In this document: in pieces, positions 41,026-41,116 of the stretch | Position numbering within the stretch: position 1 is the stretch's first letter | How the letters are laid out: every line of letters begins with the position of its first letter | The notes under the pieces: generated by a model | The model's input: only the letters and a program-made list of their open reading frames with translations | Told to the model about the DNA's origin: nothing | The model's database searches: none | Translations under genes and position numbers: made by a program | Assembly (NCBI RefSeq): GCF_016743775.1 | Contig: NZ_JAEQMY010000043.1 | Coordinates: forward strand, 1-41,116 | Reading direction: 5' to 3' | From: Microvirga aerilata | GTDB lineage: Bacteria; Pseudomonadota; Alphaproteobacteria; Rhizobiales; Beijerinckiaceae | DNA: 41,116 nucleotides

Positions 41026-41116
41026 TACTACAGCCGGGCCTTGTGCGTTGTCTTAGACACGGAGGTGTCGCGCCATGACGCATGCAAGCGAGGCCCACCG
41101 CTGGGCCGATCAACTG
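41026..41116. repeat. Right copy of terminal inverted repeat (end of an insertion sequence)
   Basis: TACTACAG at 41026-41033 marks the inner edge of the insertion-sequence end. The stretch mirrors bases 1-91, with exact identity over the last 77 bases. It lies 17 bases beyond the BA14K terminator, so the element inserted just after that transcription unit. Confidence 0.9.
41075..41116 (+). CDS. Transposase, N-terminal 14 codons only (IS4/Tn5-like, partial)
   Basis: ATG at 41075 with GGAGG nine bases upstream; it reads MTHASEAHRWADQL and leaves the window. Same start as at the left end but pointing right, so both element copies extend outward. Family assignment is tentative, from the short N terminus only. 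Confidence 0.5.
   Translation, partial: MTHASEAHRWADQL

Noticed and set aside
1..41116. Composite transposon bounded by inverted IS4-like copies
   Set aside because: Both copies are cut at exactly the same base after 77 identical bases, which is better explained by an assembly break; no target duplication can be seen because the outer ends are missing.

Overview
This window looks like a GC-rich accessory segment from an alphaproteobacterium of the order Hyphomicrobiales (Rhizobiales). Pointers are three tripartite or ABC uptake systems for organic solutes, a BA14K-family secreted protein, a DUF4870-type membrane protein, an RTX protein, and short palindromic intergenic repeats built around GCATCGG and AAAAGTGG, which I associate from memory with Methylobacteriaceae such as Microvirga. 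The genus is an inference. No ribosomal, tRNA, replication or conjugation genes are visible, so chromosome and plasmid cannot be told apart.

Ends: positions 1-77 are the exact reverse complement of 41040-41116 and the match breaks at base 78. Each end carries the first 14 codons of the same outward-facing transposase, probably IS4/Tn5-like. The window probably stops where an assembly broke inside a multicopy insertion sequence. A complete IS630-family element (about 95-1126) lies just inside the left end.

Region A (about 2.0-12.3 kb) looks like a sugar or polyol catabolic locus. One minus-strand operon runs DhnA-type class I aldolase, zinc alcohol dehydrogenase, FGGY kinase, FCD/GntR regulator. 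A second runs TRAP binding protein, small permease, large permease, and probably a D-2-hydroxyacid dehydrogenase. A plus-strand phosphoglucose isomerase diverges from the TRAP operon. Four copies of an AATTGGTnnnACCAATT-type palindrome, the FadR/PdhR-like pattern expected for the regulator, lie upstream of the two operons and tie them into one regulon. The inferred route is oxidation, phosphorylation and aldol cleavage of a ketose phosphate, with triose returned to glucose-6-phosphate through Pgi.

Region B (12.4-15.7 kb, plus strand) has a chimeric pseudogene (start of a glycerate 2-kinase joined to the end of a class III aminotransferase, with two frameshifts), alanine dehydrogenase and an M20 deacylase. 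Region C (15.8-23.0 kb, minus strand) has a YcsI/DUF1445 hydro-lyase-like protein, an amidase, a DUF2848 protein, a second TRAP transporter and a LysR regulator. Region D (23.3-32.5 kb) has an old yellow enzyme, a membrane protein, an AllA/ureidoglycolate-lyase-like protein, a Liv-type ABC transporter and a divergent amidase. Regions C and D read as two separate amide- or ureide-type uptake and hydrolysis modules whose substrates are unknown.

Region E (32.5-41 kb) holds envelope and secreted proteins: a 600-residue exported protein with an SH3-like segment, a NIDO-RTX protein divergent from a LuxR-type regulator, two small membrane proteins, an exported protein, an exported protein gene interrupted by one amber codon, and a BA14K protein with a clear terminator. 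Palindromic repeats sit between several of these genes. All three transporter operons place the binding-protein gene first, and each has a stem-loop between it and the permease genes; the one at 9260 is weak.
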